Assembly (NCBI GenBank): GCA_963691705.1
Contig: OY829543.1
Coordinates: forward strand, 52,928,564-52,992,563
Direction: 5' to 3'
From: Viola odorata
Lineage: Eukaryota; Streptophyta; Magnoliopsida; Malpighiales; Violaceae
Length of the DNA stretch: 64,000 bases
Positions 45,883-56,727 of the stretch are shown piece after piece. The notes beneath the pieces were generated by a model. That model worked only from the letters and a program-made list of their open reading frames with translations. It ran no database searches and was not told the DNA's origin. Each line of letters starts with the position of its first letter. Within the stretch, counting starts at the first letter, position 1. Position numbers and translations under genes: made by a program.

Positions 45883-46716
45883 TTAAGAGGCCACCGCACT
45901 CACCAACGTATCGAGGTGTCTAGCTAGCATTGTTGCCCCCCCCCCCCCCCCCCCTAATTGCCTATTTCCTTTCTTCAAACGAATGCTTAACTTGGCACAC
46001 CCCCCTACTTCAACATTTCTCTTCCTATTACTTGCTAACCCCAGTTGAGTACTTCCACACTCAAACATCTCATCCAAACTGTCTTCAAATGGAATCCCCT
46101 CTACTGAATCACCACAACCTTCAACATCAGCTTGTTCCTCCTGAGGTGTAACACGCTCATTACAACCGGGTGATATAGCAAACTCTCTGGTAGCTACTAT
46201 GGTGGAAAACATCAATTCTAGTTTCGCTTCAAGTTGAGGTTCAATTCCACCTACTCTGAAATTTGCAAAAATCGGGTTTACCTACCCATTTAAAGAGAGA
46301 AAAAATGATCCATCATGCAATAATTATGTAATAAAAATAAAGAAAGTAGAGCAAACAAAAATACAAATAACCAAATACTAACCTTGATTTTTTCTTCCCA
46401 CCAAGCATCATCTGCACCAATAGTATTTTTATGTGCATCCCATCCTAACCCTCGTCTCATTACGCATCAAATCTTTCCATAATTTATAATCTTTTTTTAG
46501 AGCATCCCATTTGTTTTTAAGTTGTCTTGGCCCATAATTAAATCCAGTTTCTTTATGGAACTCATTCATAATAAAGTCTCACCCTTGTTTGGGGAAATGA
46601 GTGTGTGGCCTAAACATTTTTTCAATAACTCTAATGCAAATATCACAATATGTATGCACTGTACTCTTGTGCCAAACAGCCTTGGGTACTTTACTTACAA
46701 CTCCTTGGGTTGTCAT
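45883..46716 (-). pseudogene. PIF/Harbinger ORF1, Myb/SANT-like
   Basis: From the ATG at 46716, readable pieces give AVWHKSTVHTYCDICIRVIE, FHKETG, and RQLKNKWDALKKDYKLWKDL. This is the Myb/SANT-like (Myb_DNA-bind_3) fold of Harbinger ORF1 proteins, which bind TIRs and carry the transposase to the nucleus. The C-terminal part (45883-46215) is acidic and then has a poly-Gly run encoded by the C tract at 45936-45954. Stops and frameshifts (near 46580 and 46440) inactivate it. Confidence 0.75.
45936..45954. repeat. Poly(C) run, 19 bases
   Basis: An uninterrupted C run on the + strand (G on the coding strand of ORF1), with G-quadruplex potential. Its length may be unreliable in the assembly. Confidence 0.85.
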
Positions 46717-46730
46717 CTACAACAAATACA

Positions 46731-47770
46731 ATACATTTATGGCATGATTTTCGATCAATTTAACTACTTCTACAAAACGTGGGATGCGAAATTATCTCTA
46801 ATATAGCATTACCTCAATAGCCAAAGATCACATAAAAAATACACGAAAGACTTATTAGTGCAAAGTATGTTATCCAATAATATCATCATCACAATGTCAG
46901 AGTCAATCAACATGTTATGTCTTAAATTGAACCAGCAACAATTAAAATAGTAGCCATTAACCTAGTAGCAAACTTTAGATTTCGATAGTGATTTAAGCAA
47001 GCAACAGTTTAGACAAGCAATTTAACCAGCAATTTATCAATCCAAACAACAATTTAACTAGCAATTTATCAATCCAAAGAACAAACCAGGCAATACCAAG
47101 ATTAATTGACAAACCCAGCCAGCAGCAATTAAAACAACATAATTAAATTCAAAAATTCCCATACTCCTATACAAAAATTCCTATACTCCATTTCTCATAA
47201 TTAACCAAACTCTTATTGAGGAGTATCCAATTAACACCAAAAACAAACAACAATTTTACCATTACGATCCAGCATAATCACAGAAATAACCATTTCTACA
47301 CCCACCCATAACTTTTGGAATACAGGACCCATGCAGGATAAGAAACGTACAAAAGAGAAACAAACAACCCAAGAGAAAGGAAGAAGAGTGAAGAACCTGT
47401 TAGTGGACGTGGTTTGCTGGAGACGATGGAGGAGACCGAGAGAAAGAGATGGTGAGCGGCGACGGTGATGATGGAGGAGGCCGAGAGGGAGAGATGGTGA
47501 GCGGCGGTGAGGAGGCCGAGAGTGAGAGAAGAGGAGAACGAAGCAGAGATGGTAAAACAAACACCTAATTTTGCAGATGTTTTGCGGTGAGAGAGACTTG
47601 CGTTGAGGAGACCGAGAGTGAGGAGAATGAGGAGAAAGACTTGCGCCCTCAATGCTCACCAAAACCCTAATTTTGCAAATGTGAATGAGGAGAAGAAGAA
47701 GGAGGTTGTCGTGTGAGAGTGCAAAATTTGGGAGGTATTTATACCAAGTTTAAATGTAATTCTTTCAAAA
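46731..47770. other. Harbinger 5' region
   Basis: No conserved ORF. It holds a GAG/GGC-rich imperfect tandem region (47400-47600) that gives spurious Leu/Ser/Pro-rich frames, probably the 5' UTR of ORF1. Confidence 0.4.
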
Positions 47771-47993
47771 TTGGGTGGATATTTTTGTCCAGAATTTTAT
47801 GGCTCCTCCTTCCCGTGTCCTTCTCAAAACCACCTTTTCCATGCTGCTTCAATGTGCTCCTTCCCTGAACCAAGGAAAATCCACTCCAACTTTACCAAGA
47901 AGTTAGGTTGCAAAATGATTACCAAACACCTTTTTGGCATTTTGGTTTTGGAAACTAACTTTCTGGTACCAAACCAGAATGTCAAACAACCAC

Positions 47994-49369
47994 TTATTCC
48001 CCTTGTTAGTTGTTCTTCCTGCTAGGCTCGCTATTTCATTTCCGTGCAAAAACTCTTTCCCTGAGAAACGTTGTCGTTTGTTGCAAGATGGTCAATAGAT
48101 ATAAAAAATTAGCATCTTTAAAAGGCCAATAAACACAAAGATTAAGGTATTATTAATTATAATTTTCTTTTGAAAATACAAACGTAGTGAATTAGCAGTA
48201 GTTTCAATTAGGGATGAGAATTCGGATTTCGGATCGGAATTCGACGAGTTCGGATCGGATAAGTTCGGATTCGGATAATTTCGGATCGGATTTTTTCGGA
48301 TTTTTTGTTAGGGAATCCAAAATTTATCCGACGAGTTCGGAATCGGATCGGTTCGGTCGGATTTTTGTATTTTTTTCGAATTTATTAGAAAAAAAATTTA
48401 AAGTATAATTTATTTTCTATGTACGTACTAAAAAAATTATCAGTATCAAAGCATACTCACATGCCAAAACAAAAGTATATGTTCCTAAGCATAAATAATT
48501 ACATCCACTGCCTAAACATCATACATGAATGATGAATGCAACCTAATTTTCATCCACTTCCTAAACATCATACTGCAAAGCTATATTACACATCAATATA
48601 AAAACATAATGCAAATTTCATGTTAATCTCAAATTAATAATAAATAATATGTAATGTTACACATCGGTTTTGTCATGATATATTAATAATAGAAAATTAA
48701 TAATAAATAATTTAAAAAGATGAGCAAATTAATAATAAATAAAGTTCCAGGATGCAAGAAAGATGAGCAAGACAACAGAACAAGCGAATCCAGATTGTTT
48801 AGAAAGATGAGCAAATTAATAATAAATAATTTAGAAAGATTAGCAAATTAATCTTACCATTTTGATTCGTTCTTCGAGTGAGGGAGGGAGCAAGCGAATC
48901 GGGATTCGAGAGGGAGCAACCGGCCGCCGACCGGGAGGGAGCGAATCGGAAGTGAGAGCAAGCGAATCCGGAGAGGGAGCAAGCGAATCGAGAGAGGGAG
49001 CAAGCAATCGAGGATTTAGGAAGTTAGGATTTAGAAAGCAATCGAGAGAGGGGCAAGGAATCTGGTCTCTGGAATGGATGGAGGCGCGAGGCGAGAGGAC
49101 TGAGGACGGAGTGAGAAGGCAGCGAATTAGGAAGTTAGGGTTGGCCAGTTGGGTTGGGTAAACAAACATAATAAGGGATATGGATTATCGGAATCCGACG
49201 GATTCCGACAGCCTAATCCGATTTAGAGTCCGACATGCTTTCGGATCGGAACGGATGGGTGAGATCAGATCGGATCGGTCGGAGAACAAAATTTTCTTTC
49301 AAATTTTACTTTTTCTTGTTCGAACATTAATTTCTTAAGATATCCTCTAACCATAGTTCTTAATACTTT
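47994..49369. other. Spacer with CGGAT-rich repeats
   Basis: No gene. 48210-48365 and 49185-49290 are built of repeated TTCGGATCGGAT-like units, and 48880-49080 of GAGCAAGCGAATC-like units. The opening TTAGGGATGAGAATTCGG resembles a hAT-type MITE end, but no matching right end was found. Confidence 0.4.
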
Positions 49370-49610
49370 GATTTTGGGGCGATTTCCAGATTATTACGAG
49401 GAGGAGGAGGATTTTGGCACCAGTCAATGCAAAAACAATGCAGGCTTCACCTTCACCAATTTCTCCGCTACGGCAAAATCGAGCATGCAAGCAGTCTAAG
49501 AAAGGCGACGACGTCGTCTTCAGCTTCCGCAATAGTAGCTAATTGCCATGACATAATAACCATCATAATCACCAACCCAATCGTTAAGTACTCTCTTCCG
49601 ATATGAGACA
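49370..49610 (-). pseudogene. Thionin-like peptide T1, second diverged copy
   Basis: Aligns with the T1 gene at 50528-50803 from its start region (about 49610) to its tail (about 49370). The readable frame keeps HARFCRSGEIGEGEAC, but the segment around the first two cysteines is collapsed by a deletion and the last two cysteines are lost. The signal peptide lies in another frame. It is an older duplicate than the copy at 14025. Confidence 0.7.
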
Positions 49611-50527
49611 TATGACCAAATTTCAACCTCACCCTTAAATTTTTTGATAGCTAGTTCTTTATAAAAAATAAAATGTGTTAATCATATGGTTTTCCTGGTC
49701 TATATCATTGGATTTGATACAAATAAATTCTAATAGTCAGTATATTAAAGAGTTTTAAAAAGATAATAAGTTAAAAATAAATTTGACTTATTTTGAAAGG
49801 AAACTAAATCATGAGTGGATTTTTTTAAGAACAAATCAAATCAAGTTCTACGTTCTTCTTCTTTTATGCCAACGTTTATAATTTATCTGCTTCCATAAAA
49901 CACATAATATTATATTAGAATGTTTACTTGGTTTTATGATTTGCAAAATCATACTCCTTTACAATGTAACTAGCTTTGAAATTGGGAGTTGCACGAGTTA
50001 TATTATGAATAATAATTATTCCACAAAATAAATATAGAAATTAAGATTGATGTTGATTTATATTTATAACAAGTTTATGAGTTAAATAAAATTAAAATTA
50101 ATATTATACTCCCTCCGTTTTCGAATAATCGTCACTGGCTACTATTCATGCATGCGTTTCGAGAAGGCCGAATGACTCACTATTTGACCCAAAAAGTTCC
50201 GTACTTTTTCTCGAGCGTACGTTAACCATTCGGCCTCCTCAAAATCCGTGCATAAACAGTAAAGTGTCAATTATTCGAAAACGGAGAGAGTAAGGGTTGT
50301 GTGCACAAAGTGTACTTGAAAGTTGGGCAAAATTTAAGATTTAATTTTTTATTGGATAACTTATTGTATTGTTGTAGAAACTCTATTTAAATCCTGAGAT
50401 TCATTTGATCACTTTGGATTGACAACGTATTGGAGAAGAAAATTTTATTACAATATTTATTTTTTTCGATTTCGAACACTGACTTCTTAAGAGATTCGCT
50501 AACTGGCTCTCATTTTCCGGTAACTTC
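49611..50527. other. Start of duplicated block C
   Basis: No gene. From 49925 onward it matches copy B from 13382. It contains one Stowaway MITE. Confidence 0.55.
50109..50290. mobile_element. Stowaway MITE in copy C
   Basis: 182 bp with CTCCCTCCGTTTTCGAATAA and its near-perfect inverse at the other end, flanked by TA. It is absent from copy B near 13550. Confidence 0.88.
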
Positions 50528-50803
50528 TCAATCCTTTGATTTTGGTGCGACTTCAGGGGGAGGAGGAAGATTATGCAGGCACCATTCAAGGCAAAACGCA
50601 ATGCAGCCATCACCTTTACCAATTTCTCCGCTGTGGCAAAAGCGAGCATAGCATTTTTGCAAGCAGCCTGTGAAAGGAAGCGACTTCGCGTCGGCCGCAT
50701 CCGCAAGAAGAGCTAACTGCCATGACATAACCATCATAAGCACCAACCCTATGGTTAAGTACTGTCTTCCCCTGTAACCTAATTTCACCGTCATTCCTAA
50801 CAT
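50528..50803 (-). CDS. Secreted thionin-like Cys-rich peptide T1
   Basis: An intronless 91-aa protein from the ATG at 50803. A basic N-terminus is followed by a hydrophobic signal segment (about residues 16-34) with likely cleavage near ADA. The mature peptide has six cysteines spaced C-x3-C-x4-C-x10-C-x3-C-x3-C, with CYARFC shared with T2, then a Pro-rich tail PPPPEVAPKSKD. It differs from T2 by a longer central loop. This is the only intact T1; the copies at 14025 and 49370 are pseudogenes. Secreted defence peptide is an inference from architecture. Confidence 0.75.
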   Translation of the reverse strand: MLGMTVKLGYRGRQYLTIGLVLMMVMSWQLALLADAADAKSLPFTGCLQKCYARFCHSGEIGKGDGCIAFCLEWCLHNLPPPPEVAPKSKD

Positions 50804-51388
50804 TTTGGCTAGCTAGTTCTAAATAAATAAATAAAATTAAAAATTAAAAATTAAAAAATAAAATATGGGTTTTCATACCATATCTTATTGCTTTATAGAC
50901 ATGGATGTTCAACCAATATAGAAAGAATATTGAATTTAATGCAAATGAATTTTGAGATTTTAAAAAACGGTTTGAAACGGTAATAAAGTTATACGGATCA
51001 TATCACCCTCTTAATCAGGAAGTTAGAAAAATAAAATTGATTTATTTTAAAAGGAAATAGATGTTAAATATATTTTTCGGCATGAGAAATATTATGGGCG
51101 GTCGTTCTTAACGACTGTCTATTTACACTAATTAAGTGATTCGTCCAAATATGTGAATGTGAGTAATTATTTATCCTTAAATTTTATATTTTTCTTTATG
51201 AGCCAATTACTAGAATTATTTGGAGAACGTTAATCGACGGTTATTTAAAATAATTATCCATAGTATTCCTCTCTCGGGAAAGATATATATTTATTAAGGA
51301 ACAAATCGGACAATATCTCAAAATTTTATTTATTATGATTAAGATTTCCACTTATTTACTAACAAGTAACAACAAGAGCAACACTAGA
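50804..51388. other. Spacer between T1 and T2, copy C
   Basis: No gene. It matches 14287-14789 with small indels. Confidence 0.5.
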
Positions 51389-51634
51389 TTAATCTGAGCT
51401 TTCCTTATCGCCTACGGACTGGAATTTAGATGCAGGAGGATGAGCTTGACGAGAACACCTTTCATAACAAAACAAAGTGCACACTTCTTCCCTAAATCTG
51501 GGGCAAAAACGAGCATAGCACTCTTGCAAGCAGATGTGTGAGGGTGCTTGACCTTGACCAGCTGCTAATTGCCATGATGACGCCGTCAGCATCAGCATCA
51601 TCAACACAATCCCTAATATACCATTCATCTTCAT
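51389..51634 (-). CDS. Secreted thionin-like Cys-rich peptide T2, copy C
   Basis: 81 aa from the ATG at 51634, differing from copy B at only two signal-peptide residues (Thr and Gln in place of Met and Lys). The six-Cys pattern C-x3-C-x4-C-x7-C-x3-C-x3-C is intact. A TATA-like AATATAAAAAG lies on the - strand near 51737. The DeSI-like gene lies about 1 kb upstream on the same strand. The near-identical mature peptides in B and C suggest recent duplication or conversion. Confidence 0.82.
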   Translation of the reverse strand: MKMNGILGIVLMMLMLTASSWQLAAGQGQAPSHICLQECYARFCPRFREEVCTLFCYERCSRQAHPPASKFQSVGDKESSD

Positions 51635-52643
51635 CGTTTGGTGGAACTAATTCGTAGCACTAGAATTTGATTATCTGAACGTCTCGTTTAATTGCTCTTC
51701 GCTAATACATTCAGATTTCTTTCACCGACCTGTTCTTTTTATATTCAAAACGCAAACACGTATATGGATTTTATGCCTTAACTTTTTTAACTACTCCATA
51801 TCTTTTTTGATTTCTTGCCATCTGCATTTATCAGGCGTTAGGTGGATATTAAATTTGATCCTCCTCATCAATTTGATAGATCACTTTTGCCTTATAATCC
51901 CTCTATCCTTTAATAACAGACGTTTTAGAATAGTAGAAAAACATAAGACAATTATCTTTGATCTTATTTTATTCCACATTATTTCATTTTTACTTCTAAT
52001 TTCTACTTAAATTACCACACGATCAAATTGGGTTGATTAAAAAAAAAATTGTCATTTACACAAAATATATTTCGAAAAAAATAAAATGACAATTACTCTA
52101 AAACGTCAGTTATTAAAAAACAGAGGGAGTATATACTTTTGAAATTTCCTTATTTACCCAAGTTCATACTTTTTGGAAATCAATAATGGGACCGTCATGT
52201 CGTTTATACGAGTTAGGGCTACCTAGACGAGGCGTCGTTTACATGAGTTAGCCCTACCCAGTTTCAGATCTTTATCAATTCTGAAAATACATAGATTTTC
52301 CTATCCATTATCCTTGTTGAAAAGAAATGTACGAACATAGTCAACGCATCAATTATATGGACAATAATAAGACATCAAGAACTTGAATCTATACCGAGTT
52401 TAGTACATAACTGAGTGGAGAAGATCCGAACAGTGAACAACTGTTGAACAGCTCCAGCTACAAAGAAGATATATTTCGCGCAACAAAGAATACACACAAA
52501 CTTCAATCTAAAATCTATGTTCTATCCGCCACAACAAACTTGTACAGATTGACATCCATCCCCAGGTGCTCAAAATTACAAAACAGGCAACAGGGTACGG
52601 TATGTTCTAAATAAGTAAAGTGGTATGATGATGATGCCCTTTT
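51635..52643. other. T2-C promoter and DeSI-C 3' flank
   Basis: Contains the T2 promoter, a Stowaway-like MITE (51897-52129) and the 3' UTR-like sequence of DeSI copy C. No other gene. Confidence 0.5.
51897..52129. mobile_element. Stowaway-like MITE in copy C
   Basis: Same insertion as 15348-15596 in copy B, flanked by TA, ends ATCCCTCTATCC and AACAGAGGGAG. Copy A is empty. Confidence 0.82.
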
Positions 52644-53704
52644 TTACCTTTTCTTTGATGTTCCCTTCTTAGATCTTTTCAACTCCCATGGCGGAAGGCA
52701 ACCTTTGTAGTGAGAGTGCAGAAACAAAGAGGACATGGATACTTCTCTCTGCGGCAATGAGATTGATGACAAGCGACTGAATGCAGTTCTTAATCTCTTC
52801 TTTTCACTATCACGTTCCTGGAAATTCGGGTCATGGCTGACAGTGGTAGCCTTAAGGGCCTCAGGGAGTATACAATTGCATAAAGAACCTAAAGAACAAA
52901 GATCGAAGTAGGTAAGTTGTTCCGATTCCGAAGACCAATCCAACAAGAAGTTAACTGATATGGTAAGTAGTTGAACTGTATGCAGTGTGTAATAAAGAAA
53001 GGTGATAATAAGATACCTATCCTTGCCAATCGATTGACCCATTTTGGTATTCGATTCCTGGTTAGTTTGTGACATATATCTTCACAGAAATGGTTGCAAT
53101 TCTTGGTAATCAAATGGTACATGTCACCGTTGTAGTTTGCAGACTGGCACTGCATGAATTCTCTAACCTGTTTAGGATCTAAGCAAGTTGCCCCAATGAA
53201 GATTGCTTTTCTAAATTTGAAACCAGGGCATCGTTGTGGCTCAACCTCAAAGACGCCACTTGTCGGGTAGTCATGTGCTCCAAAGGCATATTCCACTCCA
53301 TGAACTGTAAACATGCACAAGAGACAACCACACAAATTAAGCACATTCATCATCCCACGATAGCATGTTGTAGGGAAGATTTTTCATGGTTGTGAAAACA
53401 TCCACATGCCTATTTGGATGATTATATATAACAGTCTGTGCAATATGATCTCAAATGCAATGCATAGTAAATCTAGCTCACCTTCCACCCCAGAGTGAAA
53501 TATACCAACGCCTGCCCAGTAGAAATATCCATTACTGTTGGTTAGATCATACACATTTAGATAGACAGGTGTGCATCCTGGACCATATCCTGCTGCTGAC
53601 TTCATTTTCGGGAAAATGCAGAATCTGGTGGCTGAGTTTTCTCGGAAATGAAGGGAACGAAGAGGGACAATAGACTGCCATCCAGTCTTTGTCCCTAATT
53701 TCAT
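52644..53704 (-). CDS. DeSI-like (PPPDE) cysteine protease, copy C, intact
   Basis: Three coding exons: 53482-53704, 53017-53304 and 52644-52888, with GT-AG introns and matching phases, encoding 251 aa. The family removes SUMO or other ubiquitin-like tags. The catalytic His is in GIFHSGVE (end of exon 1) and the Cys in KNCNHFCED (exon 2), with the conserved EYAFGAHDYPTSGVFEVEP strand between them. Exon 3 gives a Ser-rich tail ending in a basic KRSKKGTSKKR cluster. The start is fixed by the conserved MKL.TK.GWQSIVPLR opening. A 5' UTR intron (53748-54364) leads to an upstream exon. This is the only complete copy of three. Confidence 0.92.
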
Positions 53705-53747
53705 GTTTAGGCTGAAGTCAGCTGCAACTCTACCTTGTCCTCACCTG

Positions 53748-54364
53748 CAGATATACACAAATATTAGCTATTGAACACTATGGAAATGAGCAATAGTTGG
53801 AACATGAGTCTGAAAGGATTACTCATTGCTCAACCCAAGCATAATAAGGACAATTATAGAAACCAAGTAGTAGGGTGTTTTGCGACTAAATGCAAGTTCA
53901 CACAAGTCGTATGATATGAAAAGAATGGCAATCCAGTAGAGTACGTGGCCACAGATCTCAGGTTGAAATCAAGAGCTGCAATTCCTCTAAGATACTACTC
54001 CTACTAGTGGCCAGCATATATACTGTTTCAAGTACATTGACATCTAGCATTTCCAGTTCAAACAGCGAAGCGAGCATATAAAATCTAGTAAGCAAATCGG
54101 CCATACATTCATACACCAAGTTGACTCATGGCAAAGCAGATCAAGTCAGCAAAAAGACTCAAATGAAAAGCCAAAAACTACCACAATTACATAGTAATGA
54201 GAGCTATATGCATTGGCCATAGCAAAAGCAAAAGAAATCATGCAAGACAAGATAAAACAAGCCAAAACCAACAAAGGACAGAAAGGGAATGAATGATGTA
54301 TATATACAGTAAATTGTAACCATGAAGGCGGCAGAGAGTTGAGAATTACAGATACCGACTTACC
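53748..54364 (-). promoter_or_regulatory. 5' UTR intron of DeSI copy C
   Basis: Acceptor CTGCAG|GTGAGG at 53747/53748 and donor GTGAG|GTAAGTC near 54364. Copies A and B match only to about 53830 and then switch to unrelated AT-rich sequence, so they lack the donor, the upstream exon and the promoter. Confidence 0.65.
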
Positions 54365-55375
54365 TCACTAGAACACACCACCACCCAAGAAAGCTGAAGA
54401 ATTGGAAGAAAACAAAGCAAAACAAAACAGAAGAAATCAGAAATCCAAAAATGAATCTTTGAAAACCAAATGAGCAAGAAGTTAGAAAGCAAACCAAACC
54501 CATTATGCAAAACATAAAAGTAAAGAGACCCACCAACCTTATTGCAGAAAAACTTCAGTCATGGCCCATGAACAGATGAAAGAAAGGAAATGCCCCAACA
54601 AAATGTCATCTTTTTCAGGAAAAAAAGCAAAAACTCCTGAGGATGAATTGGAGAGTGCAAATGATGATGATGATTTGTCTATAATACAAGAAATTTTTCT
54701 TTTTGTCTCCAACTGACAAAAATGAAAACTTGAAGACTACAGAAACTATCTGTCCTGTTCTAAAAGTCCAATCGAGGAAGAGGAGATGAATTAAAGAAAA
54801 CAAAAACAAAAAGAAACTGATTATTTTATTATTATCAAAAGTTGCTGCTAAAGGGAAAAAGCAAATGCTGAGATGGGACATGAGTGTTGACTGAGACAGA
54901 GCTTTGCTTTTCTGACTGCCTTTTCTTCACGCTCTAATGGGCCTAACTTCTTTTCAAAAATTTAATGGGCCTATCTTATAATGGACCAGGCCCATGTGAA
55001 CTTTGTTGGTTCTGCAAAAGACGGCCCCGATTTTACTCGCGTAGGCGTAGGTATTGATCGTTCGTTCCAATATCACCCGATCTCACGTTCAATTTTATTT
55101 ATCCCTTTTTTCCCCTGAAAAACCAAAATTCAAAATTTTAAATTCATCTTACCCTCTCTAAATCTATTCTCGTCTATACCTATTTTTTCTCCTCCGTCTC
55201 CTCTTTCGCGCGTACTCTATCTCCGGTCTTTTCTCCTCCGTCTCGATTTATTTATTAGTATTAATTGGACTCTGATTACCGTTTATCGTCTGTTTTACGA
55301 GCTTTCTCTTATCAATTTCTTTATTCCTCAGGATATTTTTGGATTTGCGAAGGAATTCTTAGATTAGGTTAAGCT
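54365..55375. other. Divergent promoter region
   Basis: Lies between the DeSI-C leader exon and the start of the + strand coiled-coil gene. It has a pyrimidine-rich leader (55150-55250) before the latter. No other gene seen. Confidence 0.45.
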
Positions 55376-56727
55376 ATGGCTAAATCTTCCAAGAGTATCG
55401 ATTTTATGGGGAAGATGAGCTCTGCTAAGTCTGGGCGGTCCAATCTGTTATCTGAGGTTCGTTTACTCGCTCTCTCTTGCTCAATTTCTTTTGCATTTCA
55501 ATCGCTTATAGTGAGATTTTTGTTGAGTTAAAGGTGAAGAAAATGCACGTATAAATGAGATTTTTGTTCCTAATTCTACTTAATTTAGTGGTATTTTACG
55601 ATATCTGTGCCAAAATTTCAACCTAGATTGCTTGTTGTTTCATCTTCCTTGTGTCAACCAATGCTGGATCTTGAGCTCATCTCTGTAAGAGTTGTGAGGA
55701 GCTGGGTTTTGTGCTCGTGTTCTTGGTATGCTGATGTGAATGTTAGGCTCATGATCATGTTTCGAGAATTATGTGGAGTGTACTGCATATATTGGCTTGT
55801 AACCTTACCTTTTCACTGCTGTTCAAAGATTGTGGTTTTGTTTTGAAAAAACGTTTGTGGAAACACATAACACAGTTGTGGCATTAGCTTGAATGGAGGG
55901 ATCTTTATCGTCAACCAACGCAAGTAAGTGTCAATTTACATGAACATAATGGAATAACCTTTTTTTCTTGAAGGCTTGAAACTCTTGCAGATTTTGGGTT
56001 TCATTATAGAATGCCATTGAGAAGCTGTATTTGTGTGGTAGATAGAACTTTGTGTGAATAAGTTCTTGTCCAAATCAAGAACGTGTTGGTTTTCATGATC
56101 GAGAAGATATATTTCATTAAGCATAACTGATTCTCACAAAACTAACCTCTTCATTGTCTTTGTTTTTGGTGTTTAATCCAGCTAGACTATGGAAAACTGC
56201 AAGCGATGGTTGCAGCACTGAAAAATGAGGGTTCTAAGCTCAATTTGGATCTACGCAGTCTTTCTGAGGAATGTGAGAAGCTCAAAGAGGAAAATGACTC
56301 CATTGAGGTTCATTATCTGACCAGTGCTACTTTGAGCTGCTTCCATTATTCTGATTTCTGATCATTGTTGCGTTGTCAGTTTATATTTTCTTCTTTCTTT
56401 CTCCTACATGTTTCGACCCGTATTATATGTATTGTCGCCTCTCAGCATAAACTTGGATGAAGTCTAGAATGATGTTTTTCCCCTCTTTATTGATAGGTAG
56501 AGCTAACCCAGAAGTATGGGCCAGAGGCGATCTCTGATATTGAAGCTTCGCGGCCAGATTCTGATGGTGAATGCAGCAGCGATGAACAAAATGCTTCAAG
56601 TGAGAATAAGTCAAATGATGACCAGAGTGTGATTTTTGAATTCTCTAGCGTGTTGACTGATGAAAGAAACACATCAAGGGGAGATAGGTGGCCAGATTTA
56701 GAAGTATCTTGCGATCAATTTGCTTAA
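55376..56727 (+). CDS. Small acidic coiled-coil protein, unknown function
   Basis: Three exons, 55376-55456, 56182-56307 and 56497-56727, all with GT-AG borders and in phase, encode 145 aa. Residues 1-27 are basic and Ser-rich (MAKSSKSIDFMGKM). Residues 28-69 form a clear coiled coil (LDYGKLQAMVAALKNEGSKL, then LRSLSEECEKLKEEND). The rest is acidic, Ser/Asp/Glu-rich and probably disordered. There is no signal peptide or membrane segment. I do not recognise a named family. The exon structure and phase make it a convincing gene. Confidence 0.75.

Larger units (their letters stand above)
28799..47993 (-). mobile_element. PIF/Harbinger element, interrupted by 14 kb of nested transposons
   Basis: TIR-like ends TGGTGTGTTTGGC (28799) and, inverted, GTGGTTGTTTGAC (47993), flanked by TTA (28796-28798 and 47994-47996). 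On the - strand it carries a Myb/SANT-type ORF1 (45883-46716) and a DDE transposase ORF2 (43482-44629, continued at 29199-29442). Two ORFs with this pairing define autonomous PIF/Harbinger elements. Both ORFs are broken. Without the nested insertion the element would be about 5.2 kb. The TIR match is imperfect, so the exact ends are less certain than the identity. Confidence 0.75.

Noticed and set aside
47231..47662. Overlapping Leu/Ser-rich frames of 118 and 143 codons
   Set aside because: Low-complexity GAG/GGC tandem region in the Harbinger 5' end; two frames open at once point to repeat bias.
48840..49169. 109-codon Ser/Pro/Leu-rich frame with repeated SLAPSPD-like units
   Set aside because: Produced by a short GAGCAAGCGAATC-type repeat; no start context or homology signs.
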